DNA from: Rehmannia glutinosa
Taxonomy: Eukaryota; Streptophyta; Magnoliopsida; Lamiales; Orobanchaceae
NCBI GenBank assembly: GCA_016081115.2
Contig: CM071924.1
Location: forward strand, 91,836,616 to 91,900,615
DNA: 64,000 bases
Reading direction: 5' to 3'
The notes under the pieces were generated by a model. It saw only the letters and a list, made by a program, of their open reading frames with translations. It did not search any database and was not told the DNA's origin. The translations under genes were made by a program, and so were the position numbers. Positions 33,341-44,669 of the stretch are shown one piece after another; the stretch's first letter is position 1, and each line of letters opens with the position of its first letter.

Positions 33341-33920
33341 GAATAATAGGTGTGAATATACGTAAATATATAAGGACAGGTGCAGGTGCTGATGTTTGAA
33401 CAGGTAGATGAGGATGAGATAATTATATGGAGATTTGAAATTTTGAACAATGTGGATTATGGGTTTGATTGTCAAAGAAGTTTCATTTCAATAATTGCTT
33501 CACTATCATTAATCGCGTGGAGATTTTGACTTTGAGCTTTTCTTTCTCGAGGCCAAACATCAATTAACATATACATGAGGCTTTTCATGAATTTCAATAT
33601 GTTGCAATAGTTTAATTCATGTTGTGAATAATTTCTACTTATATAATAAGATTACTAGATTGATCTGTATTATACGAAGTATAATGATAAGTTCTTCAGT
33701 TTGTATGGCTAATGGATGAAATGTAGAAAGCAAAGAGTTTGCAAGGAGATCGGGTAAGGAAATTGTGTGTGTTACCATTCATCCAATTACAACATTTATA
33801 GGCAAAAAGGGTACTGTTATGTGTTACCATTGCATCACATGGTTTTTTGCCAACTTTTATATTAATGCAATTGTCTTGTAACCTGTAAGTCTCATAATGG
33901 TCCACATATGGACAATTATG
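33341..33920. repeat. Module 2 tail and AT-rich sequence
   Basis: 33341-33600 matches 50795-50985 (GTTTGAACAG, GGTTTCATTTGAAT-like, CTCGAGGCCAAACATCAATT). From 33641 to 33920 the sequence is AT-rich and has no recognisable gene or element. Confidence 0.6.
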
Positions 33921-35248
33921 TGAATAGTATTAGTTCAAGTGGCTACGATAATCTAGAGGAGGAGCGAATAGATTATGCCGATTTTCGATTTTTGGCCCTC
34001 TTTTCGAATGAAGTATGACAACAAAAATGAAAGTGCGGAAATATAAACAACACACGATGATTTAATGAGGTTCAACCTACCTAGGGCCTAATCATCTACC
34101 ACCCCGGTATATCCAAGTGAATTTCAAAAGAAAAAGAATTTCATTAATAGTTACCAAAACTATTACAATTTCACCTTGAAGAGTACCACACTCTTCTTAC
34201 GACGACACCTACGAAGATTACCATAATCTTCCAACTCGACGAGCACCAAACTCTTCTTCACCTCGAAGAGCACCAAACTCTTTCAACACCACGAATAGCA
34301 TCAAACTCTTCAACATGAAAAGTACCAAGCTTTTCAATCACCAACCTTTCATCAACCAAACATGCTCTTTGCAAAAGTACACCAACAAGGATTTCTTGTT
34401 TTGGACGATGTTACAATTACAATCAAGATTACACTTTAAATGAAATATTACAACTCAAAAGTGCAAGTGTAATCAAGAAGAAAAGCTTAATAATCAAGAT
34501 GTGAAAGTGATAAACTTAGGCTATTACAACAAGAATTTTGAAAATAAAGACTTAGACAAATTTGCAGAATTTCTTGTTGTGTTGTATATTGTGTTGTTGT
34601 GTTAATGATCATCCAAATCCTTCATCTATTTATAGGAGAGCCTTCAAGATTTGAACTCCAACATATGATCCTCCATCTTTAATTTTGTCTATAAAAGAAG
34701 GATTACAAGATACACAAATAATGTATAAAAATGATAAAATGATAAAAGTAAATCTTGTTGTCTCCATTTTCGCTCAAAATCATCTGATTTTGAGCACCGG
34801 TCGATCAGTATAAAAGATTTGAATTTAAAACCGTTGAGTTTGAACCACGCACATGTCGACCACTAGGTCGACCTATCCCCGGGCAATTTTAAGACGAACA
34901 AAAATTGGAATGAAAGCTCAAGATACCGCGAATGCGACCACCTGGTCGATCGGGGGGTTTTTATTTGTTAAAAATGCATTTCAAGCTTGACCATGCACCG
35001 GCCGCACGGTTGACCCACCGGTTGACCCTTGGTCGATCCTTGGCCTTATTCTAGAGAGATTCTAGTCCGTCAAAAAATTCCGACTTCGTCTTTCGGTCTC
35101 CGTTTTACCTTGATGGTATTCTGTAATTGTTAAAAATATTTTAAAACATAAAAATCAATTTTTATATCGCCCGAAAATATTTGTTTTGAATAATCAAAAA
35201 TATATTTAAGGTGAAATCATCAAAATCAAAGATAGTTCCATTCTAACA
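33921..35248 (-). mobile_element. Solo LTR of copia family alpha, copy 2
   Basis: Homologous over its length to 1455-2889 and 44670-45749: AAGTGGCTACGATAATCTAGA at the left, CACCTAGGGCCTAATC, repeated CTCTTC/ACCAC blocks, GTATATTTATAGGAGA-like TATA region near 34630, GGTCGACC clusters (34790-35040) and ATCATCAAAATCAAA then TTCTAACA at the right. No primer site, gag or pol adjoins either end, so it is a solo LTR. The expected target duplication is not clear. Confidence 0.75.
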
Positions 35249-35554
35249 AATAGTGGGTGTGCTAAAAGTCCACACAAATGGACAAACATGTCATAACACT
35301 CCCCCTTGGACTCATCAATATAGTGATCTGGAGGCGTATGCCTCGTTAAAAATCTTGAGCCGTAAAATCCTGTGGGAAAAATCGGACATAAGGAAAAAAG
35401 AGTACATTCCGAAATCCGGATCTTGGGCATAAGTCGCCTCGTTAAAAACCTTAAGGTGGAAAAAACCCAAAGGGATAAAACCGGACATAAGGAAAAAAAC
35501 TACAATACACATTATATTTGCTCCCCCCGAAATGAAGAATATCAACCGCATAAT
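35249..35554 (-). mobile_element. 3' LTR/UTR fragment of a different copia element
   Basis: ACTCCCCCTTGGACTCATCA and two units of GCCTCGTTAAAAAYCTT...GGACATAAGGAAAAAA (starting about 35340 and 35436) are hallmarks of one plant copia group. GCTCCCCCCGAAATGAA (35520-35537) is the complement of a polypurine tract. Only this fragment and the adjacent RNase H end remain. Confidence 0.6.
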
Positions 35555-35830
35555 TGATCCATCAATCTTGCTTTGTATTAACTCTTCTCATTTCGATGTG
35601 AAAAACTAGTTTTGTCGAATGTGGACATCGGCAAGGAGGATTTTGTAAATAAATCAAGCAAGATTGTGACATGAGTGAATCTGATGAACATCTACCTCTC
35701 TATTTTTCTGGAGTTCATGTGTTTGGAAAAACTTTGGTGAAATATGTTTGGTCCTATCACCTTTTATGTAATCACCTCTTACTTGTGCTATGCATGCTGC
35801 ATTATCCTCATAAATAATAGTAGACATTAA
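35555..35830 (-). pseudogene. Copia RNase H C-terminal fragment
   Basis: The minus strand can be read as the end of a copia polyprotein: YYEDNAACIAQVRG, YIKGDRTKHISPKFF (with decay), then HELQKNREVDVHQI and LADLFTKSSL. These are the conserved last RNase H segments just before the 3' UTR. Frame changes are present. The rest of the pol is missing to the right (35831 onwards is unrelated AT-rich sequence). Confidence 0.65.
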
Positions 35831-36108
35831 TTAAAGAATTTTCAAAATTGTAGGCTTTATGTCGGTTTTTCTTATTAACCTAGATGCTATGAATCTTTTC
35901 ATAGTTTTAATAAAACAGATTTGCTTATGTTTTCTATCGATGTATTGCTTATTTGAATTAAATTAATAAAATTATTTCTCTTGTCAGAAAAAAGAAATCC
36001 TCGATGCCTTGATGTGTTGTCCCAACTTATCTCTACTTGTTTATTGATGACACAAAGTATTAAAAAAGACAAATTTATTTATGATAGTAACCCTTGCTTT
36101 ATCCTATG
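35831..36108. other. AT-rich sequence with an orphan module-head fragment
   Basis: No gene. 36014-36070 repeats the module head TCCCAACTTATCTCTACTTG plus CACAAAGTATTAAAAAAGAC seen also at 45750-45806 and 52091-52140, without the rest of a module. Confidence 0.6.
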
Positions 36109-36603
36109 TAGCAATCGGGTAAAATCGTCTTTGGTGTTATCGGGTAAACACGATAAGCTCAAACACGAACACGACACGATAAGTTTAACGGGCCTAAAAT
36201 TTAAGCCCGAGTACGACACGTTAAAAGCACGAAAAATACGACAGATCGAAAAATTGCCAAATTTATTTATGTAAACCGTTTGGCCCGTTAAACCCGTTAA
36301 CAAATAAAATTTATGATTTTTATATTCTTTATATTTAATACCTAAAACATATATTCTAATAAATTTTTAATAAAAATAGTCAAGTAAAAATAATCAATTA
36401 TTATTAAATTACCCATGTAAATAATTAATTATTAATAATTAAAAAATTTATCGTGCCTTATCGTGCGGTCGATAATACCCGATTTTATCGTGTCTTATCG
36501 TGTTACCGATAACGGCCCGAACCCGATAAGCCTCGGCTCAAACCTTATAATTTTGTGTCGTGTTCGTGTCGGTTAATCGTGTCGTACCTCAAATTGCCAC
36601 CCC
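36109..36603. mobile_element. Non-autonomous DNA transposon with 10-bp target duplication
   Basis: TTATCCTATG flanks the 495-bp insertion on both sides (36099-36108, 36604-36613). The interior is rich in CGTGTCGTG, AACACGATAA and TTATCGTG repeats; the right terminus reads (complement) GGGGTGGCAATTTGAGG and the left TAGCAATCGGGT. The terminal inverted repeats are weak. A duplication of 9-10 bp favours a Mutator-like origin, 8 bp within it a hAT one. No coding region. Confidence 0.7.
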
Positions 36604-36613
36604 TTATCCTATG

Positions 36614-36916
36614 ATCCTAATTTGGGTTGGTTGGAGAATTTCGATTTAAGTAAAGGATTTGAAAATTGAAATTTACTGACTCTAAAAATAGCATAAAATA
36701 AAATCTAAGAATTTGAAATCTATTGTGAAAATCATCTTATCCAAACAAGTTCGATAAATTTATTATTATAGATTTGAAATCCGAGCACCTCATTCCATTA
36801 TAATAGTCTCTAAACAAAATTATTGTATAGCATCTATCTTATAAGTTATATGTTAAGGAAATTATAGCTCACGTGCACGTGAATAATTTTTACTAGTTTT
36901 GTTTCTTATTGACATA
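36614..36916. other. AT-rich sequence without recognised features
   Basis: Mostly AAATTTGAAAT-like words. I see no gene, terminal repeats or target duplication in it. Confidence 0.5.
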
Positions 36917-36925
36917 GCTCATGTT

Positions 36926-37174
36926 CACTTTTTTTTTTTTTTTTTTTTTTTATAACTCGCCTTCGGCTTACGCCCGACTACGCCGAGGACAATGACTCCC
37001 GCTCCTCATTCCGCGCCAAGGTAAACCGTGGGATGTGCACGATCGCCGCGGTGTTCGACGGGGTCGCGGACGTACAACCAGATCCTCCAGGTAAAGAGAA
37101 CAATTATGTTCGACCCCCAATCTACTAATAACGATCTCTCCCGAATCGAACCCACACGGATGCTATTCAAGTAT
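36926..37174 (-). mobile_element. SINE-like retroposon with poly(A) and target duplication
   Basis: GCTCATGTT flanks the insertion (36917-36925 and 37175-37183). On the minus strand it ends in about 23 A residues (poly-T at 36929-36951) and has a B-box-like GGTTCGATTCGGG near its 5' end (about 37140-37155). Its body is strikingly GC-rich for this region (36955-37110). The A box is missing or too diverged, consistent with 5' truncation. Alternative: a processed pseudogene of an unknown GC-rich transcript. Confidence 0.65.
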
Positions 37175-37183
37175 GCTCATGTT

Positions 37184-38500
37184 TCCTTTCGCACCTATGA
37201 AGTTCTACTCTTAGACGGCAAATAAACTTATGAATAGATTTTGGTAGGAAATGAATGAATTGAAAATTGAGTTAACATAACAAAAGAACAAAATTAATAC
37301 ACATTTTTTAACTTGCTATGTCATAAGTAAATAATTTAACCAATATGCCTTTTTATTCCATTTACTTTTACTATGATAAGAAGATGAGAGTTAAGATTTT
37401 CAAAACATTTTGTAAAAGCCCCTATCAACATGCACAACAAGAGTAATTATAAAAACAATCATTTAAAAGCTAAAAACTCAATTTTTACACTTTGAGCTTA
37501 AATATCAAGAGCTTAGAAGCTCCCCTGTCAAAAAAAAATCATTAATCATGAATAAAAGACCATAATCCATCCTTTGGATTAAGTTATATCCTCAACTTTT
37601 GACTTTTTCATCCATAGCTTATAGTTTTTTTGCGAGCATTTTCTAGCTTCTTTGAGTGTATGAGCTTATTTTATTTTTCTCCCCTTTGGAATCATCAAAA
37701 CGAATGTTAGCACGATGAAAATATCATATAATCATATCAAAGTGCACAATTCAACCGATTTATCGAGCTTTTGAATATATAGCTTAAAATTCCAAATAAT
37801 AAGGAAACATTCGATAAGATGATTTGTAAAAGCTCCTTTGAGTGATAAAACATGATCTCTATAAACTTATAAGACTTTTTAAATTGAGAGAATCATGTAA
37901 GGGATAAAATTTTCATTGAAACATTTTGTCGAACACTGGTGTGCGTAGAATAAAAACGAAGATGTATATAACGCTTGTAAATGTAATCAAGCCCAAAAAT
38001 TCATCACCAAATGCAATTCTATAAATATTCCATCAATTATCAACATGCCCAACACAATTTTACAACAGTTTCATCAAAATACCAAAATGTAAGCATTTCT
38101 CGAGGGTTCAATCCAATTGAGATTAAAAGGAATTAAACTTACCAATCAATCGGTGAAGTCGGGCAATAATGATGACATATCAACAATATAAGTCCAAAAA
38201 CAAAGAATTTACAAGAAAAAATTATCATTTTGAGTGAATTGTGTGTGAAATTTGCAAAGGGTACGAAAATAGGAAAAACCGTGAAAATGACAAAATAAGA
38301 GAATAGAGGCTAACTTAACCAAAATTTGGCCTAGGTCGACCGGTCCAAGGCCTTGGTCAACCGGTTGACCCCCTGGTCATCCGGTCCCTGGAGCAAATTT
38401 TCAGTCTTTGTCCGAATTTTAAGTTAAAAATCCGATTTTTCACCCTAAGTTTTAAAAACGCACAAAATGCAAACATAGACCTTATTCAATATGCATTATG
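37184..38500 (-). mobile_element. Copia B 3' non-coding region (no LTR found)
   Basis: AT-rich sequence downstream of the copia B RNase H. CTCCCCTTTGGAATCATC (37678-37696) resembles the complement of a polypurine-containing 3' end. A CGACCGGTC/CAACCGGTTGACC cluster (38335-38395) echoes the LTR alpha palindromes. I find no second alpha LTR, so the element seems to have lost its 3' LTR. No genes. Confidence 0.45.
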
Positions 38501-40089
38501 CATAAACGAGCTCGAATTAAAGTAAAAGACTCGGCAGTTAGCGGTTTTGTAAAAATCTCTGCGAGTTGATCTTGAGACGGAACGAAACACATCTCATTTT
38601 TTTTTTTATTTAGAAACGCAATCCCTTAGAAAATGATGACGAACCTCAATATGTTTAGTACGGTTATGGTGAACTGGATTTTGAGCAATATTTATGGCGG
38701 ACGTGTTACCACAAAAAATAGGAACATTTTCAAAAGAACATCTGTAATCCGCTAAAGTTTGCTTCATCCAAAGCGATTGAGTACAACAAAAGGCCGCGGA
38801 AATGTATTGGATTCAACCATTGATAAGGAAACATAATTTTGCTTTTTCGAAAACCAAGATACGAGGCAATCGCCTAAAAATTGACATGATCCAGAGGTGC
38901 TTTTGCGATCATCAATATTTCCCGCATACCTTATCCTTTAAGAGAAAGATTTTCGTTCTTTAGATAAAACAAGCCATATGAGATGGTGCATTTCAAATAT
39001 CGAAAAATTCTTTTAATGACACTCATATGAGATTCTTTGGAATTGCTTTGAAAACGAGCACATAAGCATACAACATGAAGAATATCGGATCTACTTGTGG
39101 TTAAATAAAGTAAACTACCAATCATACCTCGATATTTTGATTCATCAACCGACTTGCCTTTTTCATCCTTATCGAGCTTGCCATTGGTTGCCATAGGAGT
39201 AGTGACGGTTCTTTTTTTCTTCAATTCGAACATCTTTAAAAGTTCTTTGGTATACTTTGATTGTGATATGTATATAGCTTCCCGACATTGTTTAATTTAG
39301 AGTCCAAGGAAGAAATTGAGCTCCCCATCATACTTATTTCAAATTCACCTTGCATCAACTTAAAAATTTCTTGCAAGGGAATCATTAGTAGCACTAAAAA
39401 TAATATCATCAACATAAATTTGAACTAGTAAAAATCTTTCCATTTTTCAAAAACAAAGAGAGTAGTATAAATATTACCTCTTGTAATTCCATTTGCAAAA
39501 GAAAAGAACTAAGTATATCATACCATGCTCGGGGTGCTTGTTTTAAACCATAGAAGGCTTTTTAAGTTTGTAAACATCATTTGGCCTTGAAAAGTTTTAA
39601 ACTCCCGGAGGTTATTTTACATAGACTACTTCTTGAATAAAACCATTTTGAAAAACGGATTTAACATCCATTTGGTAAGACTTGAAATTTTTAAATCAAG
39701 AATAGACAAGTAAAATACGAATAGCTTCTAGGCGTGCAACGGGTGCAAAAGTTTTATCATAATCAATACCTTCTTCTTGACAATACCCTTGAGCCACTAA
39801 CCTTGCCTAATTTCGAACAATACCCATTTTGTACCAATAATTATTTGTGATGGAGGACAAGGTACCAATTCCCAAACATCATTCCTTTCAAATCGATTCA
39901 ACTCTCTTGCATTTATAAGAACCAATCCTCATCTTCAATTGCTTCCTTTGCATTTTTAGTCTCTTTTTGAGAAATAAGAGCTTTTTAGCAAATTTCCTTC
40001 TAGTCATTACCTTGTCTAGAGGGTCCCCAATTATGAAATCTTTTGGATGATCTCCTTTGAATTTTTAGAGCAAGGGAGATCCAAATTAT
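38501..40089 (-). pseudogene. Copia B pol, reverse transcriptase and RNase H
   Basis: Order on the minus strand: a linker ending RSSKRFHNWGPS (about 40040), RT with YVDDIIFSATNDS (about 39395) and, in the open piece 38931-39233, MFELKKKRTVTTPMATNGK followed by YRGMIGSLLYLTTSRSDI, then RNase H remnants (NRTKHIEVRHHFLRD-like near 38640, ending with KPLTAESF near 38525). Multiple stops and frame changes. The upstream half of pol is displaced to 41590 by a solo LTR. Confidence 0.8.
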
Positions 40090-41589
40090 TGTTAGGAATT
40101 TATTTAGTAGATTTTGATGATACCATGTAAAACTTAAACTAGGAAGTTGACACACTATTTTCTTTGTAATTTGTATTGTAATAGATAGGGTGAGAAAGTC
40201 GAGTCAAGTCGGCTATGCCAAGGAATACAAGAAGTCAATGCGGACTAGATTGAAGACTCTGTGCGTCGGATGAGTATGGCCAAGAAGGAAGTCAAGGACT
40301 CGAAGGAGTGTCGGTGAGGAATATCTCGTGAGAAGTGTTAGTCAAGTCAACTCGAAGCCAAGTCTCAATGTTGAAGTGACGGTTGAGTTATCCAACGTGG
40401 AGCTAACTCAAGTCTCTCCGGGATAAAAACAACGATCTAGTCAAGACAATCGCTTAGATCCGTTGATTAAAATCAAGAATATTACTCAATGTAGTAATAT
40501 GTCAAAAATCGTGTCTAAAGTGTTAGTCCAGAATTGTGCAAAAGGAATAAACCGATAGAAAACACGCACCTTGGTCGAGGCACTGTAATCTTTGCGAAGA
40601 CATTTAATACGAGGAAATGTCAATATCAAGGGGCGCAACAAGACAATCCAACGAACAAAAGTAACATTTGAAATTAGCATATCTCTTCAACGGGCAAAAT
40701 TTCAAATGTGCACTATAAAAGGCGAGGAAGTTATTGAGAAGAGGTTACCTGAACCACGAAGAAGCAAGCAATATTCACATTTAACCTCCAATATTCTCAT
40801 TAACATTCAAGCAATTCCTCAAGCCTGAAACTCGAAGGAAATCGATCCAACACAAGATGTGAAGGAAAAACATCTTCTAATCTGTTGAAGAGGAAACATT
40901 TGAAGAAATCAAAGGTCTACTATCCAAGCTAGGATTGTAGAAAGGTTCCGGTCGAACCATTATCAAGTTTGTTGGAGGCTTCATGATCAAATCCAAGAAC
41001 TTGAGAAGTGAGCTGAAGTAGCAAGGTACGCCACTGTGAAAAGCCGAGTCGCAAGAGAAGTCAGTTGTGTAATCAAGGTTGTCTCCAGATCGTTCACCGC
41101 TTTGTAAACGATCTGTTACATAGTGGATTCCTCCGGGGAGTTGGAGAAGAGAGGATTAGAAGAATTACCCCATCTTCGAACCTCTATAAAATATTTGTGT
41201 CATTTCTTTCAAACAAATTTACTTTCTTGCATATTTACATTATATCTCGTTGTTAGAATCATATTTGCTATCCAGCGATTAATAATCAAGTGCTAAGAAT
41301 CCAGTGTTAAAATAAACTTAAAACAAGTCTAAGGGTGTTAAGTCTTCCATTTGTTAAAAACCAATCACTAAGTTAAGTATTTGGCTTGAGCAGTAGGGTT
41401 ATACTATCAATAGCTCTATCAAGTCCGTTTGAGTGGGTAACTTAGGCTGAAAAGCCAACTTAGATGTCCATCAAGGATTAGTTGTTTGAGTCAACTCTGT
41501 TGAATTAAATTAAAAGGACTAAATCGAAAATTTGGTAAGGTTTATTCAACCCCTTTCTAAACCTTACTTCACACCCCTTGGGAACTACA
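40090..41589 (+). mobile_element. Solo LTR of copia family beta
   Basis: It begins TGTTAGGAATTTATTTAG and ends CACACCCCTTGGGAACTACA, the same termini (in opposite orientation) as the LTR at 58419-59954. It sits in the integrase-RT linker of copia B in antisense orientation. The 5-bp flanks are ATTAT and ATCGT; they would be identical if the CG in one had decayed to TA. It has no internal coding region. Confidence 0.8.
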
Positions 41590-42960
41590 ATCGTCTTTTC
41601 TTCTTGAGGAACATTTGAAGTTGACGGTTGATCATTTGATGTAGAAGGTTGGTAATTTTGAGTATCAATTTGAGTAATAGGTTCAACATTATCTTCCTCA
41701 TCACTATCATCATTTGGTATCCTTTCAATACCCGAAGCTTCAGAATTTGACATGAATAGGTTCTTCAACTACCATGCTAGTCTTATTGTAAATCCGATAA
41801 GCTTTGCTCTTAGTAGAGTACCCCATTAATATTCCTTCGTCGGCCTTAGGATCAAGTTTGTCCAATTGATCCTTAGTATTCAAAATTAGACACTTACACC
41901 CAATTTTTTTGAAATATTTGGAGTTCTTCCTTTCCAAAGCTCATATGTTGTTTTATTTAACTTAGGACAAAGGTAAACACGATTAATAATACTGAGCAAG
42001 TGGTACTTATGATTTTGACCCAAGAATATTTTGGAAGAGAAAATTCATTGAGCATTGACCGACTCATTTCTTGAAGAGTCCGATTCTTCCTTTTGGCTAC
42101 TCCATTTTGTTGTGGTGTTCTTGAAGCCGAAAAATTATGAGCGTATCCTTTGGTTTCACACAAGACTCTAAATTCACCATCAAATTCACCTCCCCGATCA
42201 CTTCGAATAGATCTAATGGTATCTTCTTTTTCATTCTCAATAAATCTACACAATTTAACAAACTCATTAACGACATCGCTTTTATTGGCAAAAAAAATAG
42301 CCCAAGTGTATCTAGTATAATCATCGACTATAACAAAAGTATAATGTCTTCCACTTAAACTAGCTATATCAATATCCCCATACAAATCAAGATGAAGTAA
42401 TTATAGAGGCTTGGTTGTGAAAATTTTATTTTTGGGCTTAAAACTACTTTTAACTAACTTGTTCTTTTTGACAAGTGTCACATAAGCCAAGATTTTCAAA
42501 AATCAATTTGGGTAGTCCTTTTACATGTTGGTTTTTGTAAATATTCTGCAAATTTTGTATCCAATATGTCCGATAGGCCTATGCCATAAACTAGTTACAA
42601 ATCATTATTGGCGACAAGACAAGAAATATTTTGACTAACCAAATCACTTGTACAAATTTTATAAAGATTGTCTTTTCTATTTGCTTCACAAATAATTTTA
42701 TCATTTTTAAGAATAAGATATTTTTCTTTATTGAAAAAAATCATAATTTGATTCACAAAGTTGGCTAACACTTATCAAATTAAACTTAAGCCCTTCAACA
42801 AAAAAAACATTACTAAGAGAGAAAGAAGAATTACCAATTTCTCCATTTCCAAGAATGTTTCCTTTGCCATTTCCGAACATAACCATGCCATCTTCTTGGA
42901 GCTTGATGTTGGTAAAAGTTATCTCCTTAGGTCATATGGTGCGAACACGTCGTCCACCAG
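41590..42960 (-). pseudogene. Copia B pol, protease end and integrase
   Basis: The integrase core (41957-42385) reads YTFVIVDDYTRYTWAIFF, IRSDRGGEFDGEF and SASRTPQQNGVAKRKNRTL. The usual catalytic Glu of the NGVxERKNRT motif is Lys here. Upstream are pre-integrase remnants (LKFNLISVSQLC, about 42750) and a protease-linker segment (DGMVMFGNGKGNILGNG, about 42870). Downstream, 41505-41937 carries an IN C-terminal piece (LDKLDPKADEGILMGYSTKS) and an acidic linker. Function is lost. Confidence 0.8.
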
Positions 42961-44640
42961 CCATTTTGAATCGTCTATTATGGTTATAGGCCCTATCACC
43001 TACAAAAGAATTATTTTTAGGTACCCTATAATTTTGGAGTCCATGGGGGTTAGTTTTGAGACTTTGGATCTCCAAAAATAGCTAAAATTATTTTTCAATT
43101 TACAATTATTAGCATAGTGTCCAATTTTACCACAATAAAAACAAATGAGATTATTAGGACTACTAGAACGTATAAAAATTGGACCTTGGCCATTTTTCTT
43201 AGAAACATTTTGAAAAGGTTTATAACCAAGTCCTAGTTTAGAATGCTCACTTCTTTGTGCATCAAGAGTTTTGTAACTTTGTCCGTGCTTAAATTAAAAC
43301 GATGCACATCCTTTTTCCAAATTTTAATTTTCTTTTGTGAGCATTTGTTTTTCGGAATCATGAGCATGCATTTTAGTAATAGTTATAGTATGAGCACGAT
43401 CAACCGATTCATAAGAAGTAAATAATTTTTCTTTCTCCAATTTGAGCTATTTAAACTTCTTATTCAAAAGTTTGTATTTGCATAGCATATCTCTAAATTC
43501 ATTTTGGAGCTCATCATAATCGCATTGTAATTCATCAACTAAAGAAGAAGATGAAGAATTAGAGCGTACCTTGTTGTTTTTCATTGTCAATGGCCATGAG
43601 ACCTTGTTCGACTTCCTCTTCCTCGTCGGATGTGGCAAGTAGCTCATCCCAAGTTTTTGCTTCGGCATTTAGAGCTTTCTTCTTGGGAAAATGTTTTTTC
43701 TTCTTTTGCCCCTCCTCCGCTAATTTTGAATCGGCTATGTAGTGCTCGTGTTTCCCGCATTTGAAACACGAGTTATCTCTTGTTTTTCTTGCCTTATTTT
43801 TATTTACAAATTTGGCAATTTTTCGAACAAGAGCGGCCATCTCCTCATCACCAGCATAATATGAAATATTAGAAGAAGATGTTAAGCCTTTAGGAATAAT
43901 TTGCATACCCGATTGAGAGGTGGATGGTTTGGAATTTTTTTTCTCTTTGAGTTACACTTCATAGATGAGGAGTTTCCCAGTGAGCTTATCAAATTTGAGT
44001 GTTTTCAAGATTTTGAGCTTCCGTAATTGCTGTCACCTTTTCGGACCATGACCCGGGGAGAGAATTTAAAACTTTGATGACTTTGTCTTCTTCAGATCTT
44101 CAGATATAATTTTCCCAAGTCTTTGCAAGAGGATTGACTATGTTTTCAAGCCTTTCCACCATCTTTGAAATATTTTCTCCATCAAACATAATGAAGTTTC
44201 CAAAGTCTTTAACAAACATGGTTTTTCTTGCTTGTTTGACTTTCTTTGTACCATCATAGGTGGTTTCTAATTTTCCCAAACCTCATGTGCGAACCTTATG
44301 CCTCTAATACGATTATACTCGGTGGCGATGAGTGAGCAATGCAAAATATTCAAAGCCTTACCTTTTAGAGATAAAGCCTTCTTGTCATTATCATCAAATT
44401 CTTTGAAGGTTCAAGAACCGAGGTGCTATCCTCCAATTTCTTTGTTGGTTATGCTATCCCTTCAATGACCGCATCCCATATATTGAACCCGCACCCTTGT
44501 AAGAAGCACTCCATTCGGTCTTTCCAAAAAGCATAATTATTGGCGTCGAATAGTGGTGGCTTGTTGGTGGAGGCGCCGGTGGTGAGGTAGCTTTCACTCA
44601 TAGCCATGGATCTCATTTTTACTCGCAAAGACTAAACGAG
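42961..44640 (-). pseudogene. Copia B gag remnant
   Basis: N-terminal UBN2-like sequence (ALNILHCSL region near 44340, start near 44610), then 43559-43906 with MQIIPKGLTSSSNISYY, a knuckle CFKCGKHEHYIADSK whose last Cys is Ser, and an acidic WDELLATSDEEEEVE stretch. A coiled-coil part follows (43270-43668) and a second knuckle-like region near 43100-43150. The layout parallels that at 385-1400, so both belong to the same copia family. Frameshifted throughout. Confidence 0.75.
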
Positions 44641-44654
44641 CTTGCCAAAAGTTT

Positions 44655-44667
44655 GGCTTTAATACCA
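44655..44667 (-). other. Copia B primer binding site (decayed)
   Basis: The minus strand reads TGGTATTAAAGCC, a slightly mutated version of the initiator-Met site at 1441-1452 and 58406-58416. Confidence 0.6.
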
Positions 44668-44669
44668 TT

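Noticed and set aside
33921..35248. A 3' LTR partner making a complete element with copia B
   Set aside because: Same family, but other insertions and the RNase H end of a different copia element lie between it and copia B, so it is better read as a separate solo LTR.
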